From: Sapria himalayana
Lineage: Eukaryota > Streptophyta > Magnoliopsida > Malpighiales > Rafflesiaceae
NCBI GenBank assembly: GCA_029783825.1
Contig: JAREIK010003431.1
Location: 122,805 to 186,804, forward strand
DNA length: 64,000 nucleotides
Direction of reading: 5' to 3'
The translations under genes were made by a program, and so were the position numbers. The notes beneath the pieces are model-generated. The model ran no database searches and was not told the DNA's origin. It saw nothing but the letters and a program-made list of their open reading frames with translations. Below, in pieces: positions 13,010-24,439 of the stretch (its first letter is position 1; the number at the start of each line of letters is the position of its first letter).

Positions 13010-16000
13010 GTATCTACCGATAGTGCAGAAAGTATAATATATCTATTCATTGACATTGTTTTCTCTCCCTCTGCTCCTTCAATCATTTTTCTACTACGAC
13101 AAAGCTGTTCGAGTCATGGCACGTAATGTCTAGTGAAAAATCTCATCACTTATATAAGCTTTGTATGAGGAACAATGCGGTATCATATCTGTAAGAAAAT
13201 TAAACCACTCAGTCAAATAAAAAAAAGTTATGTTTTGATACATATATAATCCTACAATATATATGTAAATATATAATAGCAAATCACTCGTACATATATT
13301 ACTCCAGTATATGTACATATAAATAGCAGTATTGAGTATACATATAAACTGAGTACAAATATACTCAGTATATACGTACATATAAACAGCAGTATTAAGT
13401 ATACATATAAACTGAGTACAAATATACTCAGTATATACGTACATAAAATACTACAGTATTAAATGTACGTATATACTGACTTTATTCGTACGTATATATC
13501 TCAATAGTTGCTGTTGCCGCTGCTCTCGCTGCCCCTCTTGCCGCTGCTGCCATTGCCACTGTCGCTGCCAATACCACTGCTACTGTCGCGGCTGCCACTG
13601 CTGCTGAAGCTATAGCCACCGCCGCTGGTCGCTAAGGCGGTCGCTGCCACTGGTCACTAAGGAGGCCGCCGCCGCTGCCCCTGCTTCTTGTGCAGCTGGT
13701 GCTACCGCCAATGGTGCCGCTACTTCTGGTGCAACCGATGCCTCTGCCTTCTATGCTGCCGCTCCTGCCACTGCCGCTCCCACCATTGCTGCAGCCCTAG
13801 CTATTGCCGCGCCACCTCTGCCGCCACTACCGCTTCTGCTTCCGTTGCGGACCCTGCCGTCGCTACCGCTGCTACTTCTGTTGATAATAGGCTTTTACAT
13901 ACCTATAATAGGCTAAAACTCTACCCAAAAATTTCGGAGCCACACAAACATTTTCACAGATATATAAAAAATAATTATTATAGACATGAACAAACACAAA
14001 TTAAAGTTGATTGTCATACAGCTTAAACTAAAATAAAATTTAATAATATAATTTTTATATTAAATCTTTTAAAAACTAAAACTAAAAATGAAAATATTAA
14101 ATTAATAAAAAAAGTTCATTTAATAACTTATTCTAATACAATATTTAAAAAAATAACAAAAATTATATTACATCTTAGTAATCAATGTATCTACCGACTA
14201 TGCATAAAGTATAATCTATCAATACATTAACGTTACTTTCTCTCCCTCTGCTCCTCCGATCACCAACTTTCTGCGGCAAAAAATCTGTCCGAGTCACTGC
14301 TTCATGTCTTTTGAAAAAATACTTCACTTATACAAGCTTCATATGGAAAACAATGTCGTAGCACATCTGTAAGAAATTTAAACCACTAAATCAAATCAAA
14401 AAAATTTTAAAAAAAACTATGTTTTGATAAATATATATTATTGTAGAAAAAATGTACATATATACTAACATTTCACTCGTACATATATTACTACAGTATT
14501 TGTACATATAAATTGTAGAATTATGCGTACATATTTGTACATATTTGATACTCAATATATATATGTACATAAAATATTGCAGAAATATATGTAAGTATAT
14601 ACTGAGTATATACGTACGTATATACCACATTTGTTGCCATTCTTGCTGCTCACGCTATCGCTACCGCCCCTGCCACTGATGCCGATGCTACCTCCGCTGC
14701 CACTATTGCCATTGCTGCTGCTGCTACCACTGCTGCCACTGATGTCGCCGCCGCCACCGCTTCCTCTGCTGCCTCCACTATAGCCTTTGCCGCTACTGCC
14801 ACTGTCGTTGATGCTGCCGCTGCCTTTGCTGCCTCCACCATAGCCACAGCTGCTGCTACTGTTGCCGCCGTTTCTGTTGCGGCTGCTACTGCCCCTACCG
14901 ACGACGCTGACGGCGCTGCTGCTGCCACCACCACCACAGCCGCTTCTTGCGCCACTACTGCCACTATCGTCACTACCCCTGCTGCCGCCCTTGTTGCCGC
15001 CGATGCCGCAGCTACCTCTAATGATAATAGGCTTTTATATACCTATAATATGCTAAACTCTATCCAAAATTTTTGGAAAAACACAAACATATTCACACAT
15101 ATATAAAAATAGTTATTATAGATATGAACAAACAAAAAGTACAGTTAAATGTCATATCATTTCAATAAAAATTTAATTAAATAATTTAATATTTTAAAAT
15201 TAAATTTACTAAAAGCAGAAAATATAAATGAAAATTTTAAATTAAAAAAAAATTCATTCAATAACTTATTCTAATACAATATTTTAAATAACTAAAACAA
15301 AAAAAAATAATAAAAATTATATTACATCTTATAAATCAATGTATCTACCGACTGTGCTTAAAGTATAATCTATCAATGCATTGACGTTGCTTTCTCTCCC
15401 ACTACTCCTCTGATCACCAACTTTCCGTTGGGAAAATACTGTCCGAGTCACGGTGCTTCATGTTTGTTGAAAAATGTCTTCACTTATACAAGCTTCGTAA
15501 GGGAAACAATGAGGTACCATATATGTACGAAATTTAAATCACCAAATCAAATCAAAATAAATAAAAAATAACTATGTTTTGATAAATATATATTGTTGCA
15601 GTAAATATGTACATATATACTAGCATTTCACTCGTACAATTTTTACTACAGTATATTTACATTTAAACTATAGTATTATGCATACATATATACCGAGTAC
15701 ATATATATACTCAGTATATATGTACATAAAAAATTGTAGTATTATATGTACGTATATACTAATTATATACGTACGTATATACCTCATTTTTTGTCATTGC
15801 TGCTGCTCCTGCTATCGCTGCCACTCCTGCCATCGATGTCGCAGTCATGGCCACTGCCGCTACTGCTGCCGCTATCAATGTCGTCTTTGCTGCCGATGCC
15901 ACTACTGCCACTGCTACTACTATTGCTGCTGATGATGCCACTGCTGTTGCCACAACTGTCGCTTCCGCCACTGTCGTCGTTGGTGCCACTACCGCTTCAA

Positions 16001-16285
16001 CTACTGCTGCCACTGTCGCCGCTGCTGGCACTGCCACCACTGATGTCGCCTCACCCCCTACTGCCTGTGCTGTCGCTGCTGCCGCTTTAGCAGTCACCAC
16101 TGCCGCCGCTGTCGTTTCCACCACCACTGCCGCCACTACCATCACTGGCGCTTCCGCTGCCGCCGATGCCGATGCTAACTATAGGCTTTTACATACCTAT
16201 AATATGCTAAAACTCTACCCAAAAAATTAAGAGACACAAAAACATATTCACAGATATATAAAAATAAATATTATAGACATGAACA
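13010..16285 (-). repeat. Three tandem ~1-kb repeat units (right arm), inverted relative to the left arm
   Basis: The units are about 13,010-13,995, 13,996-15,130 and 15,131-16,285, and read on the minus strand. GC-rich trinucleotide arrays lie at 13,505-13,885, 14,632-15,020 and 15,785-16,175, and GTAC-rich arrays at 13,300-13,505, 14,455-14,632 and 15,605-15,785. The innermost unit most resembles the inner unit of the left arm, and the outermost resembles the outer one. One unit was therefore gained here or lost on the left. Alanine-rich open frames across the arrays come from the trinucleotide phasing and are not taken as genes. Confidence 0.8.
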
Positions 16286-16758
16286 AACACAAATTAAAGT
16301 TTATTATCATACAGCTTCACCAAAAATCAAAAGATGTCCAGCAATTATGTTTAGAAATAAAGAGAGTGAAAAAATAAAATGTTTTTAGAATAATAAAGAT
16401 AATATAAGCTAGCCCACTTTTTATAAAGCTGAAATCGGTAAATATGAGACCCATGCATTGGAAGGAGCGTGGAAATGTCAGAATGCTTTGAATCAAAATA
16501 TTTTCTTTTCTCTCACATAAAGTGTACTGCAAAGATTCATAATTTAGTTAATCGAAAAAGCAAAGAACAAAACCAGACTAAAAAAATGATACTTGCAAAG
16601 AAATATCATAATTATTTACTACACAGACAAAAATAAATAACAGTTTAGAAATAATTCTCATACTTAATCATCCTCATAATTTGTAGGGAATGCTAGCCTA
16701 TCCTGTGAGGATTCATAGCTGGATCTCGGAATACTATCTAATGCACCAATGCCGCTAA

Positions 16759-19241
16759 CTATGACTTCATATAGGACATCTGTTGTTGCATTGCTTTTTT
16801 AATTTCTTTAATTTCTTGCATTTCTTCCATCAAATTAGTTATCTGCTCATTCTTATTTTTTAGTTCCGTCTCTATATCTATAATACGTTCATTTGTTTCA
16901 TGTGCTTGTTGTTCGACAGCCTCATTAACCATTGCTGAGATAGATGAATTAGAAGCACGACTACTACAACAAAATGTCACTCCCTTAGAGCCGATTCCGT
17001 ACACTCACTGCTTCTTTCGACCTCCTATTGTCTCTAAATAAATTGGATCATAGTCAATTGGTTGAAGATTCATAGAACCCTCAACTTGTTGATGAGAAGT
17101 TGTCAAACATTTTTCCATTAGGTCCTGAGATAAAATGGAGATAAAAACTATTCTAGATTTATAAAAAATAAAATAAAAATTTTGCATTCAAAATAATGTT
17201 CATAATGTACTATAGTTTTATAAAGTCTAATTAATATAACAATTTCTTACTACAATTATCTAAGACTTACTGTCAACATACTGACTACCCACTTTCTTCA
17301 CATGCATCTTCTTGAAAATCTCATAAAAATTTGGATCTCGACCTAGAGGTGTCAAACGGGCCGGCCCGGCACGGCACGGCCCGTTTTTCACGTGCCCAGC
17401 CGTGCTGCCGTGCCGTGCCGGGCACGGCACGGTCACTGTACCGTGCCGTGCCCGGCACGGCACGGTTTTTAAAATTCGGGCACGGCACGGCCCGTGGGCA
17501 CGGCAAGGCCGTGCCGTGCCGTGCCGGCCCGCTCGGGCACGGGCGCACGGCAAGGCAGGGCAGGCGGGGCGGGGCGGGTCGGGTCTGTTTGGACCCGACC
17601 CGCGGTCTTTTTACCGGGGGCGGGGCCCGGTTGGGTCACGAGTCACGACTCAGTGAGTCGTGACCGTGAGTCGTGAGTCGTGACTCGCGACTCGCGACTC
17701 GTGAGTCGCGACTCACGAGTCACGACTCAGGCACGCGGGCCGACGAGTCGTGCCTGGCCAGGCACGAGTCGTGCCGTGCCAAGGCACGAGTCGTGCCGTG
17801 CCAAGGCACGAGTCGTGCCTGGCCAGGCACGGCACGGCTCGTGCCGGGCACGGCCCGGCACGTGGTTCGTGCGGACGGGCCCGGCACGGGCCCGGGCACG
17901 TTTTTTTATCGTGCCGGGCCGGCCCAGGCACGGCCGAACCGTGCCGTGCCTCGTGCCGGGCCGGGCCGGCCCGGCCCGTTTGACACCTCTATCTCGACCC
18001 AATTCTCCAGCCTAGAATATGTTTTTATTAATTCATAAAAAAACAAATGATAAAAAAATTTAACAAAATTATTAAAACAAAGCGGAGATTATATTTATTG
18101 GACTATTAGGACAAACACAAAATATAGATATGTTTAGAATTTTAAATTTGTACCAAATCTCGAGCTTGCTCGATGCTCGACTTTGAACCTCGTATATGTC
18201 GATAAATTCTTGTACCCAGTCCAGCAACCTCACTTTGTAGATTTTTGCTGGTAATATCTGATTTTTTCTTCACATCTGGCTCCTCCCAATAAATAAGTCA
18301 CTCGGGACAGTCTTCCTCGGATATAAAATCAAGCATTTCTTTTAATTTCTTTAATTTATGAACAAAATCAGAATACCATTGAGCAGCTTTGATCTCCCAT
18401 AATGACTTTATCTTTCCATCAAATTTGGGTGGCCATGTGCACTAATTCTATAAATAAAAAAATGACAAAAGAATTTATATTAACAATAAGAACATAATTA
18501 TTTACTGCTTGAATAATAACCAACATAAAAGTTAAGTATTAGATAATTATTTTTCAATTCTTTTGTTTTGTTATTTTTACCTGAAAGTCATTAAAATATG
18601 ACTCCTTTGTCGATTGAGTAATTTTCTTCCAGAAGAAAGCTTTGGCATTAGTCATTTTCTTGAAAGCCTTTGTAATTATAGTCGAACACTTGTGAGATGG
18701 AATAAAACTATACAAATAAATAAATAACATAGAAAATAAGTAAATCATAACAATATAAAAAAACCAATAACAGTAATATCAAAATTTTTTTTGAAATCAT
18801 TTTTACATTTTTCTTTTACCTCTCATCCACAATATCAATTTCTAACTTTGCACCGACTTCAGAGGAAGGCACAGCATTTGATGATGTTGTTGGTATTGTA
18901 AATGGGAGAATAATTAGTGTAAATTATGGTGTGGAGGATTGAGATGGATCAAAAGTGTGAGCAGGAAGCACAATCGGTGGTGGGCTTACATCTAATAAAG
19001 ATTTTAGTAGAGGTCTCAATGATGATGATGGTGATAGAAATGGAGATGTTGATTATGATGTTGAAGTCAGGATATGGTGGCTATGAGCTGGTACTGATTC
19101 TGCAACATTATGTAACATACTAGTTAAATTTGGTTTATTTCTGTGTCCACGTCCAACTCCACCATGGCCATGTCCTTTAGGCGCCATTTGTTGTACAAAA
19201 TAAAACAAAGAACAAAAAATAGAAAAATGATGAACAAGCAT
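16759..19241 (-). pseudogene. CACTA TNP1-like protein (Transposase_24 family), interrupted
   Basis: Reading right to left, a first exon starts at 19,241 with a Gly/His-rich 'MAPKGHGHGGVGRG' leader, followed by low-complexity Ser/Pro/Thr sequence. A segment near 18,560-18,690 includes 'KAFFWKKITQ'. Then comes the conserved family core: 'GRDPNFYEIFKKMH' at 17,290-17,340 and 'PIDYDPIYLETIGG' at 17,020-17,060. A coiled-coil-like C-terminus follows (NERIIDIETELKNKNEQ) and ends near 16,760. The core is split by a hAT MITE at 17,344-17,991 and by stops. TNP1-type products help TNP2 bring the element ends together in En/Spm; that role is family knowledge, not shown here. Confidence 0.75.
17344..17991. 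mobile_element. hAT-type MITE, GC-rich, copy 1 (8-bp TSD TCTCGACC)
   Basis: The ends are TAGAGGTGTCAAACGGG and its inverse CCCGTTTGACACCTCTA. The 8-bp target TCTCGACC is duplicated exactly at 17,336-17,343 and 17,992-17,999. The uninserted target is visible in the opposite arm of the inverted repeat near 9,808. An 8-bp duplication and a TAG-type terminus fit the hAT superfamily. The 648-bp interior is very GC-rich, made of GTGCCGTGCC/GGCACGGCAC words and a block of GAGTCGTGACTC-type palindromes (17,636-17,730). It encodes nothing. Confidence 0.93.
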
Positions 19242-19329
19242 GCATTTTCAAATAAAACACACCGATATATTTCAATAAAATATAAAACGTCTTTGATAGT
19301 TTAAATTTCTGATAAAATTATAACAATTT

Positions 19330-22300
19330 AATTATCACCATCACTGTCATCCTCCAATAAATCTTCTGATATTTCGTCTGATTTCGATAGAAGTTCGAAC
19401 TCATCTTCAGATAGAAATTGATCATCTTCAATTTTTATTGTGCCACAATTTAAGTAACATAAATTTTCTGCATCTTCATCTACATTCAAAGGCTCAATAT
19501 TATTTATGTCATCTTCCTAGAATGTTGGTGCAATTTCTACGTCTGCACTTCTTTGTTGCGATGGTGATACTTCAAATTTTGATCGTGCTTTGATCTTGCA
19601 AATCGCCCATCAATCTCTCTTTTCATGAGATAAACTTTGATATGTACAATAATATACATGAGCAGCTTGAACTACCATAATAATGGCTCATTTCAATTAT
19701 ATCTGTGTTTATGGTTAACATCCACTAGCGTATAATCCGGATGAATCTTTGTGCCCATATTTGGTGTATGATCAAACCACTCACACTTAAATAATACAAT
19801 CATATTATTTTCGAGTCCATGATACTTCAACTCAATAATTTCTTTGAGTTGACCATAATAATCAATCTCATCTGCACTATATTCTACGCCGTTAATGCAT
19901 ACACCACTATTCATTGTTATTTTAAAAGAACCATGCCTAATTGTGTGAAATTTATATCAATTAACAAAATACCCAGGATAGGTTGTCACATATTGAAATG
20001 GGCCTTTACTTAGATTCTGAATAAAAATAATTGAATCCCCATTTGAAGGATCAATTACCTGTGACATTAATTAAAAAAATTGATATTAACAAATAAAAGA
20101 TAATAATAAATTAAATAATTCAAAATTTAAAACTTAATAATTCTCACATAATTTTTGAACCAATTTGCAAATTCAGTTTCTAGCATATAATCGACATCAT
20201 TGCTGGAAATTGATGGTTGCCTATATTTTAACTGCTCAACATAAATACTGCACAAATATAAAAAGAGAAAAAAATGTATATCAATTTTTAATAATTCCTA
20301 TTAAATATAAAATTAAACTATGATTTAACCTGCAACCATTTTGTGTATACATGCTCAATGTATGGTGCAACCTTTTCACAATTAAGTAAAACGTAGCGCC
20401 TAGTTGCTTTGTACTCTTCATCTGTCATACATCTTTTCATTGCTCTTCCAAATGCTCTTCCAAGGTGCTTGAAGATAGATAGTTTGTCCACAGAATCATC
20501 TTCTACCATCACATGACCTTCATAATTCCGTGACACATTTCTATTCTTTGTATTGACAAGATCATCAAAATAATAAGAACAAAATGATGATGCTTCTTCT
20601 ACTAAATATGCATTGCAAATTGAACCTTCAACTTTTTCCTTGTTTCTAACATTCAATTTCTAATTGCGAAGATACCTACAACCACAATGTTAGGTTTCAA
20701 TTTGATTAAATTACAATATTACTTAAAGAACGAAATAATAAAACACAGCAAATCATATGTATTTGCCTCTCAAAAGGATACATCCACCTGAATTGCACTG
20801 GCCCTGCAATCCTTGCTTCATATGCCAAATAGACCAGCAAATGCTCCATTGTGTCAAAAAAACTCAGTGGGAATATTCATTCAAGCTTACAAATAATAAA
20901 TGGAATGTCATTCTCCAGCCTCACCATGTCATCTATTTTAATTGTGGTTATAGTTAGTTGTTTGAAAATCAAACTTATTTCTGTAAGGACCTTCCAAACA
21001 CTTAGTGAAAGTAATTCACATAATGCAATTGGTATTAATCTCTATATAAATACATGACAGTCATGACTTTTCATTCCAAATAACTTAAGATTCTTCTTAT
21101 CCGCGCATCTACCCATATTTGACACATATCCATCAAGGAATTTCAAAATTTTAACTCATTCACACAATATATGTCTTGCCTTTTTATCAAGTGTGTAGCA
21201 AGCTTTAAAGAATTTTCTTGTTTCCTCATTCAGTTTCAATTTAGGCTGCCGACAGTAATCATTCAGCTCTTGTCTTGATTTTAAAGTGTCTTTTGTTTTT
21301 CCATCTATATTAAGGTTAGTGTTGAAAAGATTATCAAAAACATTTTTTTCAATATGCATTACATTTAATTTATGACGAATTAAATTCAACTTCCAATTTA
21401 GAAAGTCCCAAAATATACTACATTTCCTCCAACCAAATAATTTGCCTATTGGTTCAATACGTCCAGTAGCATCCTTTTCGGTTACCTTCTTCAAACCCAA
21501 ACTATAATAATATCATCTCCTGAACGAACAGCTGGTGCAACTGTCATCACAGTTTTATTTCTTCGAAATGCAGTTCTATTTCTTCGAAATGGATGATTCG
21601 TAGGTAGAAACTTATGATGATTATCAAACCATGACTATTTACCACTAAATTTGAGGGTAAATGCATCAGAATTTGTCATGCAATACGGGCATGCGAATCG
21701 TCCTGCAATACTCCAGCCAGACAACATTGAATATGCAGGAAAGTCACTTACAATCCACATAAGGGCTGCCCGGATAATGAAATTTTGCTTTTTGAGATAT
21801 CATATATATTCACGCCAACATCCCATAAATGATTTAACTCTACAATAAGAGGCTGAAATAAATATCCAGCATGTCTTTTGGATTGTTTGGCGCTGGAACT
21901 AATATTGACAAAAACATATATTGCTACTTCATACACAACCACGGAGGCAAATTATAAGGTATCACTATCACTGGTCATGTTGAATACTATTGTCCAGACT
22001 GCCCAAATGCCTGAAATCCATCAGTGCAGAGATCCAATCTCATATTTTGACTTTCTTCTACAAAATTTTGATGTATATAATTAAAATGCTTCCAAGCAAG
22101 TGAATCTGATGGATGACGCATTACCCCTTCTTCAACCTTATGCTCTGAATACCACCTCATATAATTTGTTGTAGCATTTGATGCATATAGTCTCTGTAAT
22201 CGAAGAATTAATGGAAAATAATACATCTTCTTAAAGACAACCTTTAATTTTTTTCGTGTATCTACAATACTAGGTGCCTTCCTAAATCGATGATGGTCAC

Positions 22301-23020
22301 AAAACTTACAACTAATTAAATCACTATCACTGCCCCAATATAACATGCATCCATTTAATCAATAATTAATTTTTTCCACTGGTAGACCCATTCCTCGTAG
22401 TAACTTCTTAGTGTTGTAAAAGTTGTTAGTGATTAAATTATTATCTGGAACAATCTCCTTCATCGGTATGTCACCTGATCAAATAATTTTTCAAACATAT
22501 GATTTTCTGACTTAATGCTCATTAGTCGAGCCACGAGTAACAATTACGAATGTGTTTTACAACCAGTCCACAACTCTTTATCTGCAGCTTTAAGCATTTC
22601 ATAAACTTTCTGAGCTTCACGATTAGGTGGTTCATCCACGTAATCTATATTGAAGTCAGCACCAGCAGCTTCCATGATCATTCTATGGTATGTGTTTAAT
22701 GATTCTTCACCACAAGCAAACGATTCAATACCCTCATTTTGGTCAATATTCAGAGCCTTTGTACTTTCCCCATGATAAATCCAAACAAAATAATTTGGCA
22801 CAAAGCCATATTTTTCCAAATGATATCTTATAGTGTTTGCATCATGAAAAGGGATATTCTGACACTTTCGATGATTACATGGATACTTAATTTTTTCTCT
22901 ATCCATCAATCTCGATTAACTACATGCAAAATTGATGAAAGTTTCAAGACTAGTCAAAAAATCTTTATTCAAAAATCCATTAATAACTCTCCTTTACATT
23001 CATTGATGATCTAAGCTCAT
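19330..23020 (-). pseudogene. CACTA TNP2-type transposase (Transpos_assoc, Transposase_21, DUF4218, DUF4216), broken
   Basis: The likely start is the minus-strand ATG at 23,020-23,018 (MSLDHQ...). The Transpos_assoc domain follows, with 'CNHRKCQN' and 'HLEKYGFVPNYFVWIYHGE' (22,770-22,900). The Transposase_21 core reads 'MRWYSEH', 'MRHPSDSLAWKHF' and 'LCTDGFQAFG' (22,000-22,170), continues with 'ELNHLWDVGVNIYDIS' near 21,800 and 'GRFACPYC' near 21,690, then 'LNVMHIEKNVFDNLFNT' near 21,340. DUF4218 is seen as 'FFDTMEHLLVYLAYEA' (20,810-20,870) and 'NVRNKEKVEGSICNAYLVEEA' split at 20,590-20,656. DUF4216 is at 19,690-19,960 (VLFKCEWFD). Stops and shifts split the gene into about eight pieces. TNP2-type enzymes cut and move the element in the nucleus. 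Confidence 0.88.
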
Positions 23021-23304
23021 TTTGTCCTGTTTTATTTACAAAAAATACTATCCAATCATTAATATAAATAAAACATTCTATTACTTCAAAATATACAAAT
23101 AATAAAATAAAATTACTTATAGATGAATATTTAAAATTTAAATATCATGAATATCGAGGCAAGGCATATGCTGAATCTACATTAATAGATAACATAATTT
23201 TTAGCACAATAAAGATTAAAAGATATCACATTTATACTAGATAAAGGGTGTAAATTATGATAATGCACAAGAAATTAAAACAAAAAAAATACATTTAATG
23301 TTTG
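23021..23304. other. Unassigned AT-rich stretch upstream of the TNP2 pseudogene
   Basis: The sequence is AT-rich and shows no domain or repeat. It is probably the 5' untranslated or subterminal part of the CACTA relic. Confidence 0.3.
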
Positions 23305-24125
23305 AAGGAGGAGAGGGAGAGAGCGAGAAGAGATAAGGTGGAAAGAGTAGAGGTGTCAAACGGGCCGGCCCAGCACGGCACGACCCATTTTTCACGTGCC
23401 CAGCCGTGCTGCCGTGCCGTGCCGGGCACGGCACGGTTTTTAAAATTCGGGCACGGCACGGCCCGTGGGCACGGCAAGGCCGTGCCGTGCCGTGCCGGCC
23501 CGCTCGGGCACGGGCGCACGGCAAGGCAGGGCAGGCGGGGCGGGGCGGGTCGGGTCTGTTTGGACCCGACCCGCGGTCTTTTTACCGGGGGCGGGGCCCG
23601 GTTGGGTCACGAGTCACGACTCAGTGAGTCGTGACCGTGAGTCGTGACTCGTGACTCGTGACTCGTGAGTCGCGACTCACAAGTCACGACTCAGGCACGA
23701 TGGCCGACGTGCCGTGCCAAGGCACGAGTCGTGCCGGGCACGGCCCGGCACGTGGTTTGTGCGGCCGGGCCCGGCACGGGCCCGGGCACGTTTTTTTATC
23801 GTGCCGGGCCGGCCCAGGCACGGCCGAACCGTGCCGTGCCTCGTGCCGGGCCGGGCCGGCCCGGCCCGTTTGACACCTCTAGGAAAGAGAGTGGGGTAGA
23901 GAAATTCGGAGATGGGGGGAAAGAGAGAGAGGGAGATAAAAGGAGGGAGAAATAGTGGGAGAGAAAAGGTGAAAGGGAGAGGGGGGGAGGGAGAGAGAGA
24001 GAGAGAGAGAGAACAAGCAAGAAAGAAGAGCCAGAAAAAAATAACATGATAGAGAGTGTGACACATAAAGAAAAAGAGGAATAGAAAGACAAAAAGAATG
24101 ATAGAGGGAGAGAGAGACACATAGA
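23305..24125 (+). repeat. GA-rich low-complexity tract split by a hAT MITE
   Basis: Purine-rich sequence (GAGAGGGAGAGAGCGAGAAG) runs to 23,347 and resumes after the MITE at 23,882. It continues through a (GA)n stretch near 23,990-24,012 and ends near 24,125. Removing the MITE and one target copy restores a single tract of about 280 bp. Confidence 0.85.
23348..23881. mobile_element. hAT-type MITE, GC-rich, copy 2 (8-bp TSD GGAAAGAG)
   Basis: It has the same ends as the copy at 17,344, TAGAGGTGTCAAACGGG and CCCGTTTGACACCTCTA. The target GGAAAGAG is duplicated exactly at 23,340-23,347 and 23,882-23,889. It is 534 bp long, shorter than copy 1 because two internal blocks of GTGCC/GGCAC repeats are missing. 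Elsewhere the two are almost the same, so both are recent. Confidence 0.93.
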
Positions 24126-24439
24126 GAGTGCAGTGTTAGAATGAAGAATAATATAAAAGATAATATAAGTTCTTCAGCTCAAACCTATCAAATATTATAT
24201 TTTTTGTTATACATAAGTTCATATTAGAGCCTGAGGCCCAATGGTTGGGATTAGGTAAGAGTACGACCCTTATTTGTATAATACCATATATGAGCCTGAT
24301 TAACAGACACTCTCATGCTATGTGCTTACATATTGTTGATATTATATCTTTAGCCATTTTATTTCAAGTTGGTGCAATAAAATAGTATTATCCCATATAT
24401 AATTATTTGTTAGGATACATATTATAAATGTAGTTATAA
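24126..24439. other. Unassigned stretch
   Basis: I see no feature here. It contains the phrase 'GAGCCTGAGGCCCAATGGTTGGGATTAGG' in two parts near 24,222-24,256, but I cannot assign it to a family. Confidence 0.25.

Larger units (their letters stand above)
9303..18500. repeat. Giant imperfect inverted repeat (CACTA TNP1 3' end plus tandem repeat units)
   Basis: The left arm (9,303 to about 12,915) reads as the reverse complement of the right arm (about 13,010 to 18,500). Outer homology begins at 'TAATTATGTTCTT' (9,303) and ends at 'AAGAACATAATTA' (18,488-18,500). The short frame at 9,960-10,142 is identical in translation to the one at 17,005-17,187, and the next frame differs by only two residues over 68, so the duplication is young. 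The right arm is longer because it holds a 648-bp hAT MITE and three instead of two tandem units. The spacer is about 95 bp of AT-rich sequence near 12,916-13,010. A transcript across it could form a very long hairpin. Confidence 0.88.
12960..23020 (-). mobile_element. CACTA (En/Spm) DNA transposon relic
   Basis: On the minus strand the order is a TNP2-type transposase gene (23,020 to 19,330), a TNP1/Transposase_24-type gene (19,241 to 16,759), then long subterminal-like repeat units. This is the usual layout of plant CACTA elements. I could not find a matched pair of CACTA termini. An orphan end with 'TTTTCTTGTGGTG' at 27,698 is a possible 5' terminus of this element, with later insertions in between. 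Both genes are interrupted, so the copy is not autonomous. Confidence 0.7.

Noticed and set aside
10917..16230. Alanine-, leucine- and arginine-rich open frames
   Set aside because: They arise from the trinucleotide arrays, overlap on both strands and differ between units. No domain is present.
16317..16532. Repeated 71-residue frame (also at 10,615-10,830)
   Set aside because: It is duplicated only because it lies in both arms of the inverted repeat. It has no domain and follows the TNP1 coding part.
17260..18038. Arg/Gly/Pro/Ala-rich open frames in the GC-rich block (also at 23,255-23,955)
   Set aside because: They lie inside hAT MITEs made of GGCAC/GTGCC repeats; six frames are open because GC-rich sequence lacks stops.
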